Shown piece by piece: positions 59,101-64,000 of a stretch of 64,000 nucleotides of DNA. Below the pieces are notes generated by a model. The model was not told where the DNA came from. It searched no databases and was given only the letters and a program-made list of their open reading frames with translations. The first letter of the stretch is position 1; every line of letters begins with the position of its first letter. A program made the position numbers and the translations under genes. This DNA is from Dermacentor variabilis (Eukaryota > Arthropoda > Arachnida > Ixodida > Ixodidae), in NCBI RefSeq assembly GCF_050947875.1, contig NC_134577.1:67739139-67803138 (forward strand), given 5' to 3'.

Positions 59101-62100
59101 CCTTTTATTCTTTTATTGGATTTTAAATTTGATTTTCGGTGTTTGCCCAGCTCTCTCCTCTGTAGCAGTGGAAAGGAATAGATGCGATTCATGCTTGGTC
59201 GACTTGTCTAGGTGTGTTAATGCCGTCAGTGTGAGCTAGAAGCTTTGCATCGGGGCATAAATGCACACGCATGCCCACACAGACAGCTATGCTCACCGGC
59301 ATGCCTGTTCCTGTATCAAGCGCCCTGGAAACATCGCATTCTCTTCCTGTTTTGAACCGTTACCATTGTCCGAGCGATAGCTTGATGAACTTGGGGCTGT
59401 TTTTTCAGCCACATGACACTAATGTTCGTCACACGGGCAAGCTGTAACAGTGGGCTTGGAAGCGTTTTATGAGGCTAACTGACGCACAGTGTTGCCTCCT
59501 CCTCCGCCTCTCATTTCACAACTCTGGATAAACTGAAACAACGTACATATGGGGAAGGAGGGTGATCAAAGAGTGCGAACTCGACATCTTGTGAAAGCTG
59601 GTGGTTGAGTTAGCCGATGAGATTCCTGCGGCTAGCCATATCAGTGTTTCCCAGGCAGCATCCCTTGTGCTGAGCCAAACTGATGCAAAAGGCGTCGTTT
59701 GCCCCAGTCAGCGCAGTGACATACAACAGAACTTCGGCGATGATGACCCTCTGCTGAATTCTTGCTTGAACCGGTTCTCAACAGTTTCTTCAAAAAGTCG
59801 GTTCAGTTAGGCACATTGGCTGCAGGGGCTTTCCAGTCCAGCAGGCTTTTTAAACATCCTTGCCTGACGTTTCCCCCCAGTGCAGGGTAGCAAACCAGAT
59901 GTGCGTCTGGTTAACCTTCCTGCCTTTCCTGTCTTCTGTTTCTCTCTCTCTCTTGCTCGACATATACTTGTGCTGCAAAGATGTTGCTGCCTTTGTTACA
60001 GACAATGCCTGCGCAGTGTCATCATCTGGGAGCCGGATAGTGCTCCGGCCGTCGGCCCTTGCTTTCCAAGCTGAGAAGCTGAAGCAGACGTCACCAGGTA
60101 AGTTCAGACATCATTGAAGCATCACTACAGTACTGTGGGCTTTACTGTGGATGGGGACATCTGCAGCTTTGTCAAAGGGGCATTAGATGCTAACATTTAA
60201 TCCTTTCTGAATGCTGGATTACCCTTTTATAGTGCATCGCAACGTTTGTTTTATGCCTGTGTGGTCTGCACAATAAACCGTAGTCCTTAGTGTGCTGATG
60301 AGTAACCGTGAGGTTCCGTAGTCCTTAGTGTGCTGATGAGTAACCGTGAGGTTCCGTAGTCCTTAGTGTGCTGATGAGTAACCGTAAGGTTCGTTCCGTT
60401 TGCCTGCAGACACTCTGAGCCAGGTCATGGCGGCGCACAAGAAGCTCGGAAATTCTGCAGCTCAGTTTCTGTGGTGCAGGCACAATGCAACACTCGGAAC
60501 TAATGCCGAGGTTACGGGATGACCAGTTCTAGTCATCATTATCATCATCATCAGTCTGGCTACGCCCAATGCAGGGCAAAGGCCTCTCCCATACTTCTCC
60601 AACTACCCCTGTCATGTGCTAATTGTGGCCATGTTGTCCCTGCAAACTTCTTAATGTCGCCAGTTTCTTCCGTTCCCTCCTCAGGTCTAGGCTAATTCGA
60701 GATCTTGCGATCCTATGGTCACTGCAGCGCATTTTGCCTTCTAGTACACCTTTGCAAATACCAGGGGAAGTTTACGGGAGGATAATTGCTGTAGCACAAT
60801 TGGATTGCTTGTTTGATGCAGCAGAAGTGGGATCAGCTAATTTGTGGCAAGTTGCCTTTTGGTCCACTTTCATCTCCCTCTACCTTATCATTTTTTATGT
60901 TTCAATTTCACAATTCATTTCCCCTGTGCTTTCTTTGGCTTAATTGTCTGTTGGTCTTATATGGTTGTGACCAGCAAAATTGGGACCCTCGGTTCCCCTT
61001 CTTCTTGTTCATTCCTATTTCTGGCTTTCATGAGGCATGCACTGTCATTTGGTTGCAAATACAGGCAGTGCAAGAGTTCACTGTAGCTTCTAGAGCGTTG
61101 CCTGCAATGTATGAAAAAGAGTATACTGCATTTTGGCACGTACAACCCACGCCGAAAATTTAAAAAAATTAACAGTAAAGCTGAGGTGCGGGTTACATGT
61201 GAATTTTGCTTGTAGGTGTTGCTTCAAAACAGTGCATGCTACATTACCATCAAGCCACACCTTACAGCAAAGTTCTCTGCCATTCATCAAAGTTTTGCTA
61301 TCTCCTACAGAACCCTGTCCACTCCCCTCGCCTATGTGTTGAAGCTCCCTTCTCCACTCTTTCATGGTTGGCCATTTTGCAATGGTGTAATTTCGCATTC
61401 CTTAGTTAGTAAATAGTGCACGTAATGGTGGCATACTCATATGTCACCCGCTCTCGCTGCACTATACCATACCACCATTGGGATTCTTGGCTCAATCGTG
61501 CTTTCTGCTCCGTCCACACTCTCATCTTCCATTATGTGAATGCTAGCTGCGAAATATTCCGATTCACATGACATGTTACGTGACTGACTCGTCTACAATC
61601 ATGTTCGTCGTGTGAATCCAGCTTTATCAGCATCACTGAGGAGGGGAGAACGGAGCCGCTAGCTGAAGATATTACGTGGACGAGTCGTGCATCCACGAAT
61701 GAATGTTTTTGCGAAGATTGGAGCTTCGTTGTATGTGGTTAGTTCCGTGGGTTATACGTGAGAATTTTTTTTCCCCGTGGCTGTTGTAATTAGGGGTAGC
61801 AGATTATATGCAATGGTGGGTTCTATGTGGAAAGATATGGCAGATATATCTTATTCTATTTTAAAATTTTCTTTTGCTGACAGATGCGGCATCGACGGAA
61901 CCCAGGGACAACACCACCACAGCGACTGCTACCAAAGAACAGCAGCACCAGCAGCAGGCACCGTCTGCGTCCAGGGACCCCCGCGAAGTGTCGTCCACGT
62001 GTGAATCCACCACTAGCCCAGTCACAAATGGCACGCGGACGAGCGGCACAGTGTCCAGCGCGGAGGACGACAACAGCGGCAGCACCACGACCTCCAGCAG

Positions 62101-62235
62101 TGGCCGTGCCGTCGGCGAGAGCAGCAGCAGCTTTGGCTTGGCCCTAGGTGACTTGCGGAATGGCACCTCGTCGTCCGAACACCTGTCGACCCTCGGCACT
62201 GGTGGCGGACTGCTCAGCTCAGCAACAGACGACGC
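47095..62235 (+). CDS. RANBP3: RanBP3-like gene, N-terminal coding part (six exons)
   Basis: Exons 47095-47107, 53022-53081, 55128-55223, 56338-56382, 60002-60097 and 61884-62235 join in one frame to 220 codons plus two bases, with no stop. All five introns are phase 1 with consensus GT/AG ends. Recognisable pieces are TKPIVAPPTLVLGA and SSGSRIVLRPSALAFQ, which recall the KPAIAPPVFVF and RSVLRPAVLQ motifs of vertebrate RanBP3, and a low-complexity Ser/Thr/Gln-rich exon containing FGLALGDL. RanBP3 is a nuclear cofactor for CRM1-dependent export that binds Ran-GTP through a C-terminal Ran-binding domain. That domain is not in the window, so the identification rests on N-terminal motifs and order. 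Confidence 0.6.
47108..48782. other. RanBP3 intron 1, CpG-rich start
   Basis: CpG-rich DNA continues to about 47900 and then becomes AT-rich. No additional phase-compatible exon was found. Confidence 0.4.
48783..50807. mobile_element. TIR-bounded ~2-kb repeat in RanBP3 intron 1
   Basis: TCTTAAAGGGGCCCTGA at 48783-48799 and the complement of TCAGTGTCCCCTTAAGA at 50791-50807 match at 14 of 17 positions. The sub-terminal sequence (GAAACAATTTTGGAACATAG on the left) is one I recognise from recurrent tick repeats. No transposase is visible inside. The ends may instead belong to two separate short elements. Confidence 0.4.
50808..53021. other. RanBP3 intron 1, distal part
   Basis: Includes a small hairpin at 52864-52932: AATATAACGCGAG and CTCGCGTTATATT, an element-like pair of inverted ends about 40 bp apart, resembling pogo/Tigger-type termini. 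Otherwise nothing coding was recognised. Confidence 0.4.
53022..53081 (+). CDS. RANBP3: RanBP3-like exon 2 (60 nt)
   Basis: Acceptor TTGCTTTTCTCAG, donor GTAAGA; phase 1 at both ends. Encodes GSPGNGDSGLVSSSCLSSG, a small-residue linker. Confidence 0.6.
53411..53557 (+). mobile_element. pogo/Tigger-like terminus
   Basis: TACAGTGAAACCTCATTAAT at 53411 matches the usual CAGT-AACCTCGTTAAT start of pogo/Tigger elements. The far end was not found. It lies directly upstream of the 270-bp block shared with the RTE at 12.2 kb. Confidence 0.45.
53558..53827. repeat. 270-bp block shared with the RTE at 12.2 kb
   Basis: Near-identical to 12187-12456 over its full length, with landmarks TTTACCTAAAATATGCGCTA, a C-run, GTCAGTAGCACAAACGGC and CACTTCATTGAAACAGAG. 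Here it follows a Tigger-like terminus and continues without a break into further intron sequence, so this may be closer to the source copy. Confidence 0.8.
55128..55223 (+). CDS. RANBP3: RanBP3-like exon 3 (96 nt)
   Basis: Acceptor CACCACAG, donor GTGAGAG; phase 1 at both ends. Encodes MLGLSRIQQNPFAIKTTTP and SVADSTENK. Confidence 0.65.
56338..56382 (+). CDS. RANBP3: RanBP3-like exon 4 (45 nt)
   Basis: Acceptor CTGTGTGCAG, donor GTGAGTG; phase 1 at both ends. Encodes ETKPIVAPPTLVLGA, the segment most like the K-P-x-I-A-P-P motif of RanBP3. Confidence 0.7.
57931..59155. mobile_element. hAT-like element remnant in RanBP3 intron 4
   Basis: The left end AGGAGTGTGCAATAACC runs into CACCGAATCGAATCAAATAT. 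The right end, complemented, reads AGCTGGGCAAACACCGAAAA and then GAATATGAATCAAATATC. These are the degenerate paired ends of a hAT-type element (GGTGTGCGAATA...GAATATTCG style). The interior has only broken frames. Confidence 0.4.
59868..59957 (+). mobile_element. LINE 3' tail fragment next to RanBP3 exon 5
   Basis: CAGTGCAGGGTAGCAAACC, CTGGTTAACCTTCCTGCC and a (CT)n tail: the 3' terminus of the same LINE family as at 5.7 kb, in sense orientation, ending about 45 bp before the exon 5 acceptor. Confidence 0.7.
60002..60097 (+). CDS. RANBP3: RanBP3-like exon 5 (96 nt)
   Basis: Acceptor CCTTTGTTACAG, donor GTAAGT; phase 1 at both ends. Encodes SSGSRIVLRPSALAFQAEKL, matching the S-x-L-R-P-[AS]-x-L motif. 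A LINE tail lies 45 bp upstream of the acceptor. Confidence 0.7.
60278..60391 (+). repeat. Three-copy 38-bp minisatellite
   Basis: Three consecutive 38-bp units (60278-60315, 60316-60353, 60354-60391) starting CCGTAGTCCTTAGTGTGCTG. The first two are identical and the third has one difference. Confidence 0.95.
60532..60772 (-). mobile_element. Internally deleted RTE derivative
   Basis: Minus strand: an endonuclease segment equivalent to RTE positions about 11600-11708 (…TGCAGTGACCATAGGATCG…, CTGAGGAGGGAACGGAAG) joins directly, near 60655, to the RTE 3' region equivalent to about 14050-14150 (GAAGTTTGCAGGGACAACAT) and ends in a (GAT)n tail at 60532-60552. Roughly 2.3 kb, including all of the reverse transcriptase, is missing. 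Confidence 0.75.
60783..61020 (+). mobile_element. tRNA-derived SINE (second family)
   Basis: Degenerate head (TGTAGCACAATTGG, then GTGGGATCAGC as B-box remnant), followed by GGCAAGTTGCC, TCCACTTTCATC, a T-rich body and a GGGACCCTCGGTTCCCC end. Same family as the copies at 14.6 and 15.0 kb. It directly adjoins the RTE derivative. Confidence 0.6.
61021..61883. other. RanBP3 intron 5, distal part
   Basis: A Ruka-like tail remnant (TTTTGGCACGTACAACCC) lies at 61132-61149. Nothing else was recognised. Confidence 0.4.
61884..62235 (+). CDS. RANBP3: RanBP3-like exon 6 (352 nt)
   Basis: Acceptor TTTTGCTGACAG, donor GTGAGT; enters in phase 1 and leaves in phase 2. Encodes a Ser/Thr-rich stretch with a Q-rich run (KEQQHQQQ), an acidic patch (SSAEDDNSGS) and SSFGLALGDLRNG. 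The composition fits the disordered middle of RanBP3. The next exon is outside the recognisable part of the window. Confidence 0.65.
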
Positions 62236-64000
62236 GTGAGTGTTGGAGCTCCAGAGAGGTTCAAAGATGGAAGGAACATCTGGGCGCTATAAGCAAGAAA
62301 GTTACAAAGCACCTAAATGGCAGCAAGCCTGTCTTTTTTAGTTGTAACCGTGCATAGGACGACCTCAGGTGTCACCGCAGTGCCATTACGTCTTGTACTT
62401 AACTATTTAAACTCAGAAAATCTTTCTTGGAAAATTGCAAAGCATTTCTGCACTCATTTTACACTGAAGCTGTATGTGGCTAGGGTTCCGGGAATTTCTG
62501 TTTTCCATGAACAAAAACTATCAACATCAGTGGCTCATACCCGCGTAAGCATTCATACTCTCTAAACAAGCAAAAAATGTAATGGCTCATAGCCCTGTGA
62601 GGCAGAGGCTACAAGCACTCAGCAAAGTGAAGCGAACAGTGCTTAAATTCTTTCTAATCACGCATGCAACATACAGAACAGCATGTCGAAAACTGACATC
62701 ATCAGTGGCTCATAACCCTGTGAGCAATGGCTTATACCCCCGTAGACGAGCAAAAAATGCAATGACTCATAGTCCCGTAATGTTCATCGCTACTCGTGTT
62801 GCTTGAATTCGCTGTGATGACACCACCCCTGTTGTCGTTGTCGGTGATTTCAATGTGGATGTGTCAGTACCGGAAAGGGAGTGGTTTATGCGTTCCGTGT
62901 CGCAGACATATCCCTTGTGATGCCACATCGATCCGGCCCGACTGACCACCCAGCGGCGTTCGTGCATCGATTTGACATTATCATAGAATGTGATTGCAGT
63001 TGCGAGTGAAATAATGACCACCCATCAAGACCATAAATGAGTTTGTACCTTTGTACAAAATTATGTGTCAGCTCCGTGTCATGTGCTAAACAAGCTTTGC
63101 TGCTCCACCACCTTCTCAGAGTGGAATGGCTCATGATGTTTGACTTCCCCAACGGTTTGCACATACCATACTCATTCATAAATAAAAATATGCTCTGTTC
63201 CTTGCACTCAATGAAGACATCGAATAACAAACGGTTAATCACAGTACACAAAAGTCTTGAATACCGTATTTACTCACTTAATGGATGCGTTCACTGAATG
63301 AACACATTCCCAAATTAGTCGCGAAAAATCAGAATTTTTTTTTCCTCGTGCAATGAATGCACCCCAGCTTTGCTACTGTGCAGTCCCACGATCGAACAGC
63401 CGTGCTGTAGTTTTTCAGAGAGACTACAATCTTTGACCCTCGCACATGTGTTTAAAGAAAACGCACTTGATGCTTAATGCATCGTTTCATTCGCCAGTGC
63501 TGGTGCAAAATCTCACAGGTTCGAGAGAGAAAAAGACATAACTGGCTCTCTGGAGCACGCGCAGTTCATGTACTTCAAGAGAGAGAGCACGGGGTGCGTG
63601 GCCCGCGCGTCGCATGGGAGAGAGTGGCCGGCGCTTGACCGGCATAGTGGTCATATTCGGGCATAGCGACTTCGTGTCTGTGACTCACTTTTCTGCCTGC
63701 CTTGGGTTTCGATGTGTGTGCTGGTGGGCCTTAAGTCGAGGTATACGCCTGCTGCGGGACATAGAGTTTATCTGCTAACAAAACGGGAACGCTGATCGGA
63801 CACCGATACATTTTGACATGCCGATGAGCAGGATGGTCGAGAAAAGAGACGCACACAGCGTGCTTGTCAAAACAGGTGTGCGCTTCAACGTGATGCTAGC
63901 GATAACGGCAGACAGCTGGAGCGGCTGTGAGGACGAGCTGGACGCAATCGGAGATTGCGGTTGGAGCGCGTTCAGTTTCGCCGCATGCGATTGGCCTAGG
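62236..64000. other. Intron after RanBP3 exon 6, to window end
   Basis: 62523-62780 holds several copies of a TGGCTCATA(C/G)CCC motif, a tick repeat also glimpsed near 465. At 63263 ACCGTATTTACTCACTTAATGG resembles the end of a pogo/Tigger-type element (CCGTATTTACTCGCATAAT form). No further exon with splice sites was found. Confidence 0.4.

Noticed and set aside
60410..60519. Extra RanBP3 exon after exon 5 (open frame from the acceptor at 60409)
   Set aside because: It continues the frame of exon 5, but no GT donor leaves the phase 1 required by the exon at 61884, whereas exon 5 joins exon 6 directly in phase. Kept only as a possible cryptic or poison exon.

Overview
The window reads as nuclear DNA of a hard tick (Ixodidae, probably a metastriate). 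It has large intron-rich genes, dense degenerate retroelements, a Ruka-type tRNA-derived SINE, an RTE-clade LINE ending in an (ATG)n tail, and a second tick-type LINE that encodes an RNase H-like region and ends in a (CT)n tail. No bacterial gene organisation, rRNA, CRISPR array or canonical functional tRNA gene was seen. All identities come from reading the sequence; no database search was run.

Two host genes are supported by phase-matched exons. (1) On the minus strand, three exons (24255-24123, 23835-23795, 8222-8088) join in frame into 103 codons. The third exon resembles the cytosolic N-terminal domain of SLC4A11-type transporters. The gene leaves the recognisable part of the window below 8.1 kb. 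(2) On the plus strand, a Ran-binding protein 3 (RanBP3)-like gene starts with a 13-nt coding exon at 47095 and continues through exons at 53022, 55128, 56338, 60002 and 61884. All five joining introns are phase 1, and the last visible exon ends in phase 2, so the expected C-terminal Ran-binding domain lies beyond the window.

The rest is intronic or intergenic and is built from mobile elements. 0-9 kb: a short TIR element, a hAT-like MITE, a LINE 3' end, a foldback element, a palindrome and an LTR-like block. 10.4-14.3 kb: a near full-length but dead RTE inserted inside a Ruka-type SINE, with a tRNA-like module at its 5' end. 14.6-17.5 kb: a facing SINE pair and a decayed LINE. 17.5-21.3 kb: AT-rich, featureless. 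21.3-24.8 kb: GC-rich block around the first SLC4A11-like exons. 25-32 kb: four LINE remnants in both orientations. 33.5-34.6 kb: a PIF/Harbinger-like TIR element carrying a Myb/SANT domain, then long microsatellites. 39-41 kb: a Ruka SINE with a perfect 12-bp TSD and a second RTE copy interrupted by another LINE. 42.6-46 kb: LINE pieces and a Penelope-like element with a GIY-YIG domain, a large inverted repeat and a hammerhead-like terminus. 47-64 kb: the RanBP3-like gene with transposon-filled introns.

The most interesting observations are: the RTE whose target-site duplication encloses a tRNA-like (A box/B box) 5' module; the 270-bp block shared between that RTE and a RanBP3 intron, flanked in the RTE by a 79-bp direct duplication; the internally deleted RTE derivative at 60.5 kb; the Harbinger-like element with a Myb/SANT ORF; and the Penelope terminus with a hammerhead-like core.
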